In this document: in pieces, positions 1 to 8,644 of the stretch
Position numbering within the stretch: position 1 is the stretch's first letter
Layout of the letters: each line of letters opens with the position of its first letter
The notes under the pieces: model-generated
Told to the model about the DNA's origin: nothing
The model's database searches: none
What the model saw: the letters and a program-made list of their open reading frames with translations, nothing else
Made by a program: the position numbers and the translations under genes
Assembly: GCF_028682395.1 (NCBI RefSeq)
Contig: NZ_JANHLC010000001.1
Coordinates: 682,001-746,000 of the forward strand
Source of the DNA: Pseudomonas putida
GTDB lineage: Bacteria; Pseudomonadota; Gammaproteobacteria; Pseudomonadales; Pseudomonadaceae
Reading direction: 5' to 3'
Length of the DNA stretch: 64,000 bases

Positions 1-67
1 CCGCATATCCGGCATTTTCCCACAGGGCGATCATACTCACCTTCTAAACTCCCGAACCGAGGTCAGG

Positions 68-1186
68 ATGAACGTGCATTTCGAAGAGCTCAGTGGCGTT
101 GATGGCGCTCTTATCGGTATCGCCAGCCTGACGGCCGAGCCATCGCTCAACGCCCTGTCCCTGCCCATGATCGAGGCACTGGCCGAACGCCTCGAGGCCT
201 GGGCACAGAACCCGCAGGTGGTGTGCGTCCTGTTGTGCGGCAAGGGGCCCAAAGCCTTCTGCGCCGGTGGCGAAGTCCGCAGCCTGGCACAGGCCTGCCT
301 GGCGCAACCGGGCGTGGTACCACCTCTGGCGGCCCGGTTCTTCGCGGCCGAGTACCGTCTCGACTACCGTCTGCATACCTACCCAAAGCCGCTGATCGCC
401 TGGGGCCATGGTTATGTATTGGGCGGCGGCATGGGGCTGCTGCAGGGCGCCGGGATTCGCGTCGTGACGCCGAGCAGCCGCCTGGCCATGCCGGAAATCA
501 GTATCGGGCTCTACCCGGATGTCGGTGCCAGTTGGTTTCTTTCCCGCCTGCCCGGCAAGCTGGGCCTGTTTCTCGGCCTGACCGGCGCTCAGCTCAACGG
601 CCGCGATGCGCTGGACCTGGATCTGGCCGACCGGTTTCTGCGCGACGATCAACAGCCGGCATTGATCGATGGCCTGCTGCAACTCAATTGGCAGGAACAG
701 ACCGCCCTGCAACTCAACAGCCTGCTCAGTGCCCTGCAGCAGGAAGCGGCCGACTCGTTGCCCGAAGCCCAGTGGCTGCCACGCCGCGAATACATCGACC
801 GCCTGCTGGATGTCAGCGATGCGACCTCTGCCTGGCGGGCCATCAGTCAGTTGCAGGCACCAGATGACCCGCTGCTGGAACGTGCGGCAAAGAACCTGCG
901 CGAGGGTTGCCCGCTGACGGCACGGCTGGTCTGGGAACAGATCGTACGGGCGCGACACCTATCCCTGGCCCAGGTGCTCCAGATGGAATACACCATAAGC
1001 CTCAATTGCTGCCGTCACCCAGAGTTCAGTGAAGGCGTTCGAGCCCGGTTGATCGACAAGGACCAGCATCCGCACTGGCATTGGCAGGATATCGCCAGCA
1101 TTCCCCAGGCCGTGATCGAGGCGCACTTTCACAAGGCCTGGGAGGGACGCCATCCTCTGGCTGACCTGAGTGACTATCCGCAGTAG
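68..1186 (+). CDS. 3-hydroxyisobutyryl-CoA hydrolase-type enoyl-CoA hydratase/isomerase
   Basis: Crotonase-fold enzyme of 372 residues, in the length range of 3-hydroxyisobutyryl-CoA hydrolases and longer than plain enoyl-CoA hydratases (about 260). The oxyanion-hole segment CAGGEVRSL lies near residues 66-74. The hydrolase-type stretch PEISIGLYPDVGASWF, with the active-site Glu, starts near residue 142. Hydrolases of this type release 3-hydroxyisobutyrate in cytosolic valine breakdown, though assignment to valine rather than another short acyl-CoA is inferred from family resemblance. The ATG is preceded by GAGGTCAGG. The next gene is convergent. The upstream 67 bases hold only a possible C-terminal tail in another frame, so the operon partner lies outside the window. 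Confidence 0.85.
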   Translation: MNVHFEELSGVDGALIGIASLTAEPSLNALSLPMIEALAERLEAWAQNPQVVCVLLCGKGPKAFCAGGEVRSLAQACLAQPGVVPPLAARFFAAEYRLDYRLHTYPKPLIAWGHGYVLGGGMGLLQGAGIRVVTPSSRLAMPEISIGLYPDVGASWFLSRLPGKLGLFLGLTGAQLNGRDALDLDLADRFLRDDQQPALIDGLLQLNWQEQTALQLNSLLSALQQEAADSLPEAQWLPRREYIDRLLDVSDATSAWRAISQLQAPDDPLLERAAKNLREGCPLTARLVWEQIVRARHLSLAQVLQMEYTISLNCCRHPEFSEGVRARLIDKDQHPHWHWQDIASIPQAVIEAHFHKAWEGRHPLADLSDYPQ

Positions 1187-1203
1187 GGAGCCGGCCGGCC
1201 GAC

Positions 1204-1228
1204 AAAAAAGCCGCTGCCATGGGCAGCG
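1204..1228 (-). terminator. Rho-independent terminator of the Tyr/Pro-rich lipoprotein gene
   Basis: Read on the minus strand, a GCTGCC/GGCAGC stem is followed by a run of six T. It lies 13 bases beyond the stop codon of the minus-strand gene and sits between two convergent genes. Confidence 0.7.
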
Positions 1229-1241
1229 ACTTTCCTGGCTC

Positions 1242-1751
1242 TTATCGGTTCCATCCCCCTCGCGGATCACGGCCTTGGCCCTGATTGTTGCCGCCACCAT
1301 TGCCGCGATTCCATCCACGTTCTGGGCCGGCCCCCTGGCCCGGTCGGTGCCCCTGGCCGTTGTTGGCGCTGCTATTGCTATTGCCATGGCCCCAACCGCG
1401 ATCAGGTCGCGGCCCGGGAGCGCTCCCCTGCCCAGGCCGGTAACCCTGGCCGGAGTATCCCGGACGCCCTTGCTGATGGCCACGATCCGGATAAGGCCGA
1501 TAGGCCGAATGCGGTGGGGGTGCCGAGTAACGCGGCGCCTGGTAGTAGCGCGGTGGCGAGTAGTAACGAGGCGGCGGCGCTACGTAGTAGTTCGGCCGAT
1601 ACCGCGGCGAAGGCCCATAGCCCTCTCCGTAGTAGATCGGTGTCGGCGTCGAATACACCTCAGAGCCGTAGTATCCGGAGCCTCCCGAGTAAGGCACGCA
1701 ACCGTTAAGCGTCAGGCCAAGCAGAGCAGCAAGCAGGATTCGACGATACAT
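1242..1751 (-). CDS. Tyr/Pro/Gly-rich putative lipoprotein
   Basis: Protein of 169 residues starting MYRRILLAALLGLTLNGC, a lipoprotein signal peptide with lipobox LNGC. The mature part is low complexity. First comes a Tyr/Pro-rich half with repeated PPRYY and RYYQAPRY-like units, then a Gly/Gln/Arg/Asn-rich half with repeated GQG, RPGQG and RGWN units. It is predicted to be membrane anchored and otherwise disordered; no catalytic domain is visible. The start was placed at 1751 rather than the longer frame because an AGGAGG ribosome site precedes this ATG and the lipobox then sits correctly. Similar short repeat-rich lipoproteins occur in Pseudomonas with no assigned function. Confidence 0.7.
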   Translation of the reverse strand: MYRRILLAALLGLTLNGCVPYSGGSGYYGSEVYSTPTPIYYGEGYGPSPRYRPNYYVAPPPRYYSPPRYYQAPRYSAPPPHSAYRPYPDRGHQQGRPGYSGQGYRPGQGSAPGPRPDRGWGHGNSNSSANNGQGHRPGQGAGPERGWNRGNGGGNNQGQGRDPRGGWNR

Positions 1752-1983
1752 GGCGGCCTCCTCGACCGCGAGAGAGCACAACCAGCGACGCTGGTCGGCG
1801 GCAATCGACTGATGCCGACTGACACAGATACGACCAGGAAATGTCCTACAAGTGCCCGGCTCGTTCAGCTTTCCGACAGCTTGCAACGCGTGGCTATTTC
1901 TTCAGTAGCCATTGCAAATGAGCGGTTATTTTCCGGCCGGGCCACTAGAATGCTTGCATCAAAATCCCGTCGACGGAACCGCC

Positions 1984-3474
1984 ATGCCGCTTAGCTCTAA
2001 GCTTTCCTCGCAACGTTCGCTGATCGTGACGTTGGTTTTATTGCTCGGCGGCGGCTTTCTCGCCACATCCCTTCTCAGTTACTACGCCTCCAGAGCGTCG
2101 ATTCGCGACAATATCGTCAACACCGAATTGCCGCTGACCTCGGATACGGTCTACTCGGAAATCCAGAAAGACCTGGTCAGGCCCATCCTGATTTCCTCGA
2201 TGATGGCCCGTGACACCTTTATGCGCGACTGGGTGGTTGCCGGGGAGCGCGACCCCGTGCAAATGACCCGCTACCTCAACGAGGTCATGACCCATTACGG
2301 CGCCTATACCGCATTTTTTGTCTCCAACAGCAGCCTGACCTATTACCAAGCCAAGGGCGTGCTCAAGAAAATCAAGGTCGACGAGCCGCGTGATACCTGG
2401 TACTTCCGTGTACGCGATATGAAGGATACCTACGAGATCAATGTCGACCTGGACATGGCCAACCAGGACAGCCTGACCTTTTTCATCAACTACAAGGTCT
2501 TCGACTACCAGGACAACTTTATCGGCGCGGCGGGTGTTGGCCTGACCGTGGATGCCGTGATCAAACTGATCGACCGGTACCAGCAGCGCTACCAGCGCAG
2601 TGTGTACTTCGTCGACACCTTCGGTCGTATTGTCCTGACGGGCGCTGAAGGTGGACCGCAAGGCGCCCGCCCCGGCCAGTCGCTCAGCGAACTGAGCAGT
2701 ATGAAAGACCTGCTGGCCAAGCTGCCAAAACCCCATAGCGGTAGCTACGAGTACTACGGCCAGGAGGGTCAGGGCCACTTTCTCAACGTGCGATTTATCC
2801 CTGAATTGAACTGGTACCTGTTCGTCGACAAGCGCGAAGACGGTGCATTGAATGAAATCCGCCGCTCGCTGTACCTCAACCTGCTGATCTGCCTGGTCGT
2901 GACCGCAATCGTGCTGGTCCTGCTCAACGGTGTGGTGCGCCGTTTCCGCAGCCGGATCGAAACCCTCGCGACCCTCGACAGCCTGACCGGCTTGCCCAAC
3001 CGTCGCGGTTTCGACCTGCTGGCCGCCCAGGCGCTGAACGAGGCCCAGCGTGAGACCAAGCCCCTGGCGGCGCTGTTGCTGGACCTGGACCACTTCAAGC
3101 AGCTCAATGACGAACACGGCCATCTGGCCGGTGACGTGGTGCTGGCCGGTTTCGCCCGGGATCTGCAGGCCAGCCTGCGCCAGGCCGACATTATCTGCCG
3201 CTGGGGCGGAGAGGAATTCATCGTGCTGCTCAAGGACACGGATAGTGCGCGGGCGCAGATGATCGCGGAAAAGACCCGCCTGCACGTCGAGGCGCAGCGT
3301 TACGCGTACAATGGCAAGCCCCTGCAGGTCACCGTCAGCATCGGTCTGACCGCCCTGCTGGCTGACGACACCCTGCACAGCCTGCTGGCCCGTGCCGACC
3401 ATGCGCTGTACCGCGCCAAACAAAGCGGACGCAACCGCGTCTGTAGCGAAATGCCAAAATCCGATTATGAGTGA
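1984..3474 (+). CDS. Membrane diguanylate cyclase with periplasmic sensor domain
   Basis: Protein of 496 residues with a membrane helix near residues 12-35, a long periplasmic region that resembles a dCache sensor, a second helix near 297-320 and a C-terminal GGDEF domain. The active-site motif reads GGEEF near residue 408. The inhibitory site RQAD sits five residues upstream, so both catalysis from GTP to c-di-GMP and product inhibition look intact. The start at 1984 was preferred over an upstream ATG in the same frame at 1912 because the signal-anchor helix then begins after a short basic N-terminus (MPLSSKLSSQRS). The ligand of the sensor cannot be read from sequence. Its last codons overlap the start of the next gene. 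Confidence 0.88.
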   Translation: MPLSSKLSSQRSLIVTLVLLLGGGFLATSLLSYYASRASIRDNIVNTELPLTSDTVYSEIQKDLVRPILISSMMARDTFMRDWVVAGERDPVQMTRYLNEVMTHYGAYTAFFVSNSSLTYYQAKGVLKKIKVDEPRDTWYFRVRDMKDTYEINVDLDMANQDSLTFFINYKVFDYQDNFIGAAGVGLTVDAVIKLIDRYQQRYQRSVYFVDTFGRIVLTGAEGGPQGARPGQSLSELSSMKDLLAKLPKPHSGSYEYYGQEGQGHFLNVRFIPELNWYLFVDKREDGALNEIRRSLYLNLLICLVVTAIVLVLLNGVVRRFRSRIETLATLDSLTGLPNRRGFDLLAAQALNEAQRETKPLAALLLDLDHFKQLNDEHGHLAGDVVLAGFARDLQASLRQADIICRWGGEEFIVLLKDTDSARAQMIAEKTRLHVEAQRYAYNGKPLQVTVSIGLTALLADDTLHSLLARADHALYRAKQSGRNRVCSEMPKSDYE

Positions 3475-3700
3475 CGCCAAACTTTGCCCGGCCTGTGGCG
3501 CGTCCAACGATTGCAGCCTGGCCGATCCGCGCCGGGCCACGCAGCCGTGCTGGTGCTACGACGTCAGTATTGACCCCGCCGTGCTCCAGGCACTGCCTGT
3601 ACATGAGCGCGATCGGTCTTGCCTGTGCCCGCGCTGCGCCCAGGTGCTCGACCAGCTCGCCGCTGCCCAGAAACCCAGTACGCCGACCCAGGTCCTTTGA
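3467..3700 (+). CDS. Cysteine-rich CWC family protein
   Basis: Small protein of 77 residues with three cysteine pairs: CPAC near the N-terminus, the CWC triplet around residue 29 and CLCPRC around residue 50, a pattern fit for zinc binding. The family is named after the Cys-Trp-Cys element and has no known function. Its ATG overlaps the last codons of the diguanylate cyclase (ATGAGTGA), so the two are translationally coupled, and the pseudouridine synthase follows after 9 bases. Cytosolic location is likely because there is no signal peptide. Confidence 0.75.
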   Translation: MSDAKLCPACGASNDCSLADPRRATQPCWCYDVSIDPAVLQALPVHERDRSCLCPRCAQVLDQLAAAQKPSTPTQVL

Positions 3701-3709
3701 TCCGTCCCT

Positions 3710-4402
3710 ATGCGCCTTGACCGTTTCCTGAGCAACCTGGCCTGCTTCAATCGCCAGCAAGTCCGCCGACTACTGGCCGAAGGCCGTGTCCGGGTAGACG
3801 ACCTACCGATCCGCGACCCGCACCATGCCATTCGCGAATTCAGCCGAGTCGAGGCCGACGGCCAACTGCTCCAGGCCGGCAAGGCGGCACGCTACTTTAT
3901 GCTGCACAAGCCCCAGGGTTGCGTCAGTGCCACCCGCGATCCCCAGCATCCAACCGTCCTGGACCTGCTCGACGAGCCTCAGCCCGAGGCGTTGCACATC
4001 GCCGGGCGGCTGGATTTCAACACCACCGGCCTTATGCTCCTGACCAACGACGGTCAGTGGTCCAGGCGCCTTACACAACCCGAGACCAAGCTGCCCAAGG
4101 TCTACTATGTCGAAACCGAGCAGCCCATCGGCCCCGAGTACGCCCTCACGTTCGCTGCTGGCCTGTACTTTGCTTTCGAAGACCTGACCACGCGTCCAGC
4201 CGAACTGCAACTGCTCGGTTCCCACAGTGCGCGACTGAGCATCGTCGAAGGCCGCTATCACCAGGTAAAACGCATGTTCGGGCACTTCAACAACAAGGTC
4301 CTGCACTTGCACCGCGAAAGCATCGGCCCACTGCAACTGGACAGCAACCTTGCCCCTGGCGAGTACCGGCCACTCAGCGCGCAGGAAATCGCCTGTATCT
4401 AG
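3710..4402 (+). CDS. rsuA: RsuA/RluB-family rRNA pseudouridine synthase
   Basis: Protein of 230 residues, the usual RsuA size. An N-terminal S4 RNA-binding domain (MRLDRFLSNLACFNRQQVRR onward) is followed by the synthase domain. The signature GRLDFNTTGLMLLTNDG places the catalytic Asp near residue 102. RsuA isomerises U516 of 16S rRNA. The length and lack of C-terminal extension favour RsuA over RluB, RluE or RluF, but the exact target base is inferred. It follows the CWC gene by 9 bases and is probably in the same transcript. Confidence 0.85.
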   Translation: MRLDRFLSNLACFNRQQVRRLLAEGRVRVDDLPIRDPHHAIREFSRVEADGQLLQAGKAARYFMLHKPQGCVSATRDPQHPTVLDLLDEPQPEALHIAGRLDFNTTGLMLLTNDGQWSRRLTQPETKLPKVYYVETEQPIGPEYALTFAAGLYFAFEDLTTRPAELQLLGSHSARLSIVEGRYHQVKRMFGHFNNKVLHLHRESIGPLQLDSNLAPGEYRPLSAQEIACI

Positions 4403-4713
4403 GTACGCGACCGACACGGAAAAGTGAGCGGCTTATGACAAATCGATGCTTGCGGATTCGTAATCGGCCTGCTTGAATCAAATCGCCAGCCGAAATATGA
4501 CTGGCAAGTCACAACAGCACTCCAAGCAACTTTTTGTCGGCAGAGCTTCCCAGAAGCCACCCCACCGACAGACTGCCCGCCTATAACAACACCCGTCGAC
4601 CGGTTGCCATTGGATCGACATGGGCCCCTCTACTTCCAGGCGTATGCCTACCTGTCACAAAGCCCGTGCACACTCAGTTGCGCGCATACCCGCTTGCCAG
4701 GAGTCCTACGACT
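4403..4713. other. Intergenic region upstream of phaG
   Basis: No gene is supported in these 311 bases. An open frame running in from 4534 is only an upstream extension of phaG and lacks family similarity. The stretch probably holds the phaG promoter; no clear sigma-70 or sigma-54 elements were recognised. Confidence 0.5.
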
Positions 4714-5601
4714 ATGAGGCCAGAAATCGCTGTGCTGGATATACAAGGTCAGTATCGGGTTTACACGGAGTTCTATCGCGCAGACGCCGCAGAAAAGACC
4801 ATCATTCTGGTCAACGGCTCAATGGCCACCACCGCGTCGTTTGCCCAGACCGTCAAGAACCTGCACCCGACCTTCAACGTGGTGTGCTACGACCAGCCCT
4901 ATGCGGGCAAGTCCAAGCCCCACAATCAACATCGCCGGATGCTGACCAAGGAAACCGAAGGGCAGATCCTGCTCGAGTTGATCGAGCACTTTGCCGCCGA
5001 GCACGTGCTGTCGTTTTCCTGGGGCGGTGCCGCCACGCTACTGGCCCTGGCTCAGCGCCCGCGGCGGATCGAAAAAGCGGTGATCAGCTCGTTTTCGCCA
5101 GTCATCAATGAACCGATGCGTGACTATCTGGAACGAGGTGTCGACTACCTGGGCAACTGTGACCGGGACCGGGTCGGGCATTTGGTCAACAACACCATCG
5201 GCAAACATCTGCCCTCCCTGTTCAAGCGCTTCAACTACCGTCACGTCAGCACCCTGGAAGTCCATGAGTATGCGCAGATGCACTTTCATATCAGCCAGGT
5301 CCTCAATAGCGACCGCCTGTGCTATCTCAAAGCCGCGAAGGAAGTCGCCGTGCCCGTGCTCTTCCTGAATGGCGAGTGGGACGAGTACACCTCGGCCAAC
5401 GATGCCCGGCGTTTTGCCGAGCACGTGAAAAACAGCCAGTTCAGCACGCTGCAAAGCACCGGGCACTTCCTCGACATGGAGCACAAGTCCGCCTGCCGCG
5501 ACAGCCGCAACAGCCTCCTGGGCTTTCTGCAGGCTGCTCAGAACGAGGGCCGGACCCGCTACTACCGCCACCTCCAGGACCATCATGCAATGGCCCTGTA
5601 A
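4714..5601 (+). CDS. phaG: PhaG, (R)-3-hydroxyacyl-ACP to CoA linking enzyme
   Basis: Alpha/beta hydrolase-fold protein of 295 residues whose N-terminus MRPEIAVLDIQGQYRVYTEF matches the Pseudomonas PhaG I know almost exactly. The nucleophile elbow SFSWGGA puts the Ser near residue 102 and the catalytic His (GHFLDME) is near residue 251, as in PhaG/RhlA enzymes. It diverts (R)-3-hydroxyacyl-ACP from fatty acid synthesis towards medium-chain polyhydroxyalkanoate monomers. RhlA, which makes the rhamnolipid lipid moiety, is the close relative, but the N-terminus and length favour PhaG. The start at 4714 follows a CAGGAG site. No PHA synthase gene is in the window, and the gene seems monocistronic. 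Confidence 0.9.
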   Translation: MRPEIAVLDIQGQYRVYTEFYRADAAEKTIILVNGSMATTASFAQTVKNLHPTFNVVCYDQPYAGKSKPHNQHRRMLTKETEGQILLELIEHFAAEHVLSFSWGGAATLLALAQRPRRIEKAVISSFSPVINEPMRDYLERGVDYLGNCDRDRVGHLVNNTIGKHLPSLFKRFNYRHVSTLEVHEYAQMHFHISQVLNSDRLCYLKAAKEVAVPVLFLNGEWDEYTSANDARRFAEHVKNSQFSTLQSTGHFLDMEHKSACRDSRNSLLGFLQAAQNEGRTRYYRHLQDHHAMAL

Positions 5602-5761
5602 ATCGATTCTTCGTCGCCAGCCGCGTTCACGCAGAGGCTCAACACCCCAGTGCGGATGAGAATGGCGACGAAGACGTTTGAGAAAGAGTGAAAAAACGCA
5701 GATAAAACAAAGAAAAACTTCAAATTCGGCGGCGCTTCTGGTACAAAGTCAACCGCTCTGA

Positions 5762-5835
5762 GCGGGTGTCGTATAATGGTATTACTCCAGCTTCCCAAGC
5801 TGATTACGCGGGTTCGATTCCCGCCACCCGCTCCA
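5762..5835 (+). tRNA. tRNA-Gly (anticodon CCC)
   Basis: A complete 74-base cloverleaf: acceptor stem GCGGGTG/CACCCGC, D arm with AATGGTA loop, anticodon stem CAGC/GCTG around the loop TTCCCAA (anticodon CCC), T arm with loop TTCGATT and stem CGGGT-side/CCCGC, discriminator T and encoded CCA. It reads GGG codons. The gene borders the sugar-nucleotide operon that begins about 180 bases downstream on the other strand, so its 3' end is a possible integration site. Confidence 0.96.
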
Positions 5836-6012
5836 CTTCGCGACTCTTCCCAAAAACTTTGAATCCCTTCCAAGCATTCGCTATCAGGCTATTTTCGCCT
5901 CGGATGACTGCGCTCGTGGAACACTACGCAGCGACCCAATCTCAATAGCCTAGAAGCAGATACGCATGATTTCGCGCCACGACTGAAGGGATCTTCCTTG
6001 ATCCACTCGGCG

Positions 6013-6414
6013 TCAGCGAAACGACCAACGCTTGTGCCCGATATAGCTGGTAAAAACCGGCACGGCCACGCCCACGGCATGGGCGATTTCCGGCGCAAAC
6101 AAGGTCACACCCAACATGGGCAAAACGTAGTAGAGCAAGCCCATGCTGATAGCCCAGGTTTGCAAGACCGCCACGGCATTGACCAGAACAAAGAACATCA
6201 TCGAATGATGAAGCGATTGCTGGCTGTCTTTAAATACGAAGATTCGCGCCAGGACAAATGCGGTGAACATACCCGTCAGGTAAGCCAGGATGACGGCCGT
6301 GGAAAAATCCATCCAGTTGCTATAGATAATCCTCGAACCAAAGTTAACCGCTGCTGCCGTTCCGCCCGTCAACAAGAACACCAGAAATTGTCTGGACATG
6401 AATTGCTTGATCAA
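6013..6414 (-). CDS. GtrA-family membrane protein
   Basis: Protein of 133 residues with four predicted membrane helices, ending with a short basic tail (GHKRWSFR). GtrA-like proteins are thought to help move polyprenyl-phosphate-linked sugars across the membrane or to support the transferase; in mycobacteria Rv3789 of this family is linked to arabinan synthesis next to dprE1/dprE2. It is the last gene of the operon and overlaps the upstream gene by ATGA, so it is translationally coupled. The exact role as flippase or scaffold is not settled for the family. Confidence 0.85.
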   Translation of the reverse strand: MIKQFMSRQFLVFLLTGGTAAAVNFGSRIIYSNWMDFSTAVILAYLTGMFTAFVLARIFVFKDSQQSLHHSMMFFVLVNAVAVLQTWAISMGLLYYVLPMLGVTLFAPEIAHAVGVAVPVFTSYIGHKRWSFR

Positions 6415-7697
6415 CGGACTGCCGCCTTAGCCATTTCCCGACCAAAACCTATACTCTCGGAAATGCCTCGATCTTCGGGGTAATAGTAGGACGTGTCCGC
6501 AACCCAAAGACCTTGAACAGGCAACGCTACAGGCGGAAGGCGATCCAGGTATCCGGGCTCGCAAATTGGCTGAGCATAGCGATAGCGACTGGCACGCAGC
6601 TCGATGAAATCCTCATCGCCCAGGTCAGGGTTGATCTTCTTCAGATAAGTTCTGACCTTGTCCAGAAACGCCTGATCAGGCTCTGCAAACAGCGGGTGTT
6701 CACCAGGAACATAAAACGGCACGTAGACAATGTGCTGATCCAGCGGGCGTAGATTGCTGTATTCAACCAATCCCGGGATATCCATCTCGGGATCATTGGT
6801 ATTGAGCCAGAAATTCTCGGTCACCCGCTTGCGCAGCTTGGCGATGACGCAAACGACGGCAATATTTTTGACGGATTCGAAACGAGCCAGTACGGGTGCT
6901 GGAAGATCCGGCATCAAACGCGGGACATAGGGCAGCGGAATGGTGCTGATCACCTTGTCGAAGGTTTCAAGCTGCCCCGCGACCTCTATCCCCTTGACCT
7001 GCCCACCAGCGATAACGACGCGGCTGACCGGGGTACCCAGGCGAACCTCGCCACCATGGGCCTCGATATCGGCCTTCATCGCCTTCAGCAGCGTGTCAGA
7101 GCCCCCTTCCAGGTAGCCGAGTTTCTCTTTGAAGAGACTGTAGCGAGAACGACCAATCCGCCGGATTCGGCTCCAGATCCAGGCCGCGGACAGGTTATTG
7201 CTGTATTCATAAAACTTATAGTCGAACAAGCGTCGCCAAAGCACTTCCCACGCCTGCGGCCCTACCCAACGACGGATCCAGGTAGCCGCATCAACATTAT
7301 CCAGGGGCTTCCAGTCATTTCGCTTGGTGCACAGAAAAGCATGCAGGCCATAACGGATCTTGCTAAGCAGGCTAAGGCCCCGAAACTTCAAAAGCGCCAC
7401 AGGATTGCCCCAGGGCTGCAATTGCCCCTGGTACCAGTAACCCATCTTGGTTTCTACCCAACGCATCTGATCGGCTAACCCCAGCTCGCCCAGGACACCA
7501 AGAAACGCATGATCGGAAATACAGTGAAAATGATAGTAACGCTCGATACTCAGCCCGGAAAAATCGAACGATGCCGTCATGCCACCCACACGATCATCGG
7601 CTTCGAAGAGCACCGGAAAGTGCCCGTCGCGTGTCAATTGATAGGCCACCGCCAAGCCCATGGGACCGGCTCCCAGCACTGCAATCCGCTGCCCCAT
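6411..7697 (-). CDS. FAD/NAD(P)-binding amine-oxidase-like oxidoreductase
   Basis: Protein of 428 residues with the dinucleotide motif VLGAGPMGLA close to the N-terminus followed by an acidic FAD-ribose binder (FEADDRVGG), and a C-terminal FAD segment (GLWVADTSYYYPEDRGIS). It resembles the protoporphyrinogen oxidase/amine oxidase family that also includes UDP-galactopyranose mutase-like enzymes of polysaccharide loci. The substrate is unknown; a sugar or polyprenyl-linked sugar is inferred from context. The start was set at the ATG at 7697, which has GGAG eight bases ahead; the TTG two codons upstream would leave almost no spacing. It overlaps gtrA downstream. Confidence 0.78.
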   Translation of the reverse strand: MGQRIAVLGAGPMGLAVAYQLTRDGHFPVLFEADDRVGGMTASFDFSGLSIERYYHFHCISDHAFLGVLGELGLADQMRWVETKMGYWYQGQLQPWGNPVALLKFRGLSLLSKIRYGLHAFLCTKRNDWKPLDNVDAATWIRRWVGPQAWEVLWRRLFDYKFYEYSNNLSAAWIWSRIRRIGRSRYSLFKEKLGYLEGGSDTLLKAMKADIEAHGGEVRLGTPVSRVVIAGGQVKGIEVAGQLETFDKVISTIPLPYVPRLMPDLPAPVLARFESVKNIAVVCVIAKLRKRVTENFWLNTNDPEMDIPGLVEYSNLRPLDQHIVYVPFYVPGEHPLFAEPDQAFLDKVRTYLKKINPDLGDEDFIELRASRYRYAQPICEPGYLDRLPPVALPVQGLWVADTSYYYPEDRGISESIGFGREMAKAAVR

Positions 7698-7699
7698 GT

Positions 7700-8629
7700 T
7701 CAAAACTCCAGAATGACTTTGCTGTACGTCGGGTGAGTGAAAGTTTCTTCAATCGCCTGCGAAAAAGGGGTGTAAGGCACATCAAAAATCCCGGGCCAAT
7801 CAATGACTTCAAATTCATCCTTGGCACTCAAGGCCGCAAGCTGCTGAGTCGTAAAAGGTGGATTCTTGTCGAACAAAGCCCAGAGCCAGATCAGCCCGTA
7901 AAACAGCTTATAGGGTATGCACAACACCAGTGCACGGGCACCCGTCACACGTTTGATATCACGAATAATATCGATGTAATCTACTTTTTCATGGCCCGAG
8001 ATATTAAAAATCCCTGTATCGACTCGCCCTTCGATACAGCGAATGATGACATTGCAGAAATCCCCGACATACAACGGCTGCCGCATATATCGCCCATCAC
8101 CTGGAATGGGAAAAACCGGAACTTTTTTCATAAACCGTGACAGCCAACCGAGGTGTTTTCTGTCGAACCAGCCGAACATCAGGGTTGGTCGCAAAATCGG
8201 GCAGGCGATGCCGCTTTCCAATACCATTTTTTCCTGATCTTTTTTCGTCGTCGTATAAAAATCTTCGGCAACCGATTCTACGACAGAGGAACTGATATGG
8301 ACGAGGCGCGGTATGTTATTCGCCTTTATCGAGTCCAGAATATGGCGTGTTGAATCGAGGTTATTACGGACAAATTCCTGGTAATCATTTCCGCCAATCT
8401 GAGCCTGAAGCATGACGACGGCATCTGCGCCCACAAAGCGCTGTTGCCAATCACCGGGCTCCGCCAGGTCGGCATACTCAACGCAGATCGTTGGCTGCGT
8501 GCGCTTGAGCACTTCAATATTTTCGCGATGCTTGTCTAGAACGATCAGGTCAGTAAAGCCTTTTTCTCTCAGGCGGACTACAAGATTCTGCCCTACTAAT
8601 CCTGCGCCACCCGCCAAAATAATTTTCAT
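7700..8629 (-). CDS. NAD-dependent epimerase/dehydratase family protein
   Basis: Extended short-chain dehydrogenase of 309 residues. The Rossmann motif GGAGLVGQN is at the N-terminus and the catalytic YTTTK follows near residue 118, preceded by HISSSVVES. Members of the family epimerise, dehydrate or reduce nucleotide-linked sugars. The substrate cannot be deduced; the operon suggests an activated or lipid-linked sugar. The gene ends two bases before the FAD oxidoreductase start and follows the glycosyltransferase by 15 bases. Confidence 0.8.
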   Translation of the reverse strand: MKIILAGGAGLVGQNLVVRLREKGFTDLIVLDKHRENIEVLKRTQPTICVEYADLAEPGDWQQRFVGADAVVMLQAQIGGNDYQEFVRNNLDSTRHILDSIKANNIPRLVHISSSVVESVAEDFYTTTKKDQEKMVLESGIACPILRPTLMFGWFDRKHLGWLSRFMKKVPVFPIPGDGRYMRQPLYVGDFCNVIIRCIEGRVDTGIFNISGHEKVDYIDIIRDIKRVTGARALVLCIPYKLFYGLIWLWALFDKNPPFTTQQLAALSAKDEFEVIDWPGIFDVPYTPFSQAIEETFTHPTYSKVILEF

Positions 8630-8644
8630 ACCTAACCACTTCTA

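Noticed and set aside
1..67. C-terminal tail of an upstream gene ending at a TAA at 45-47
   Set aside because: Only about 14 codons are visible and they match no family I know, so no partial gene was called.
44..958. Minus-strand open frame of 304 codons opposite the first gene
   Set aside because: It lies wholly opposite the crotonase gene, has no recognisable domain, and arises from third-position GC bias.
2038..3540. Minus-strand open frame of 500 codons
   Set aside because: It mirrors the diguanylate cyclase gene, which has intact GGEEF and RxxD motifs; the mirror has none and is rich in Gln, His and Val as such shadows are.
5583..5873. Minus-strand open frame of 96 codons across tRNA-Gly
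   Set aside because: Its centre (GGGNRTRVISLGS) is the translated complement of the tRNA gene, a common false prediction.
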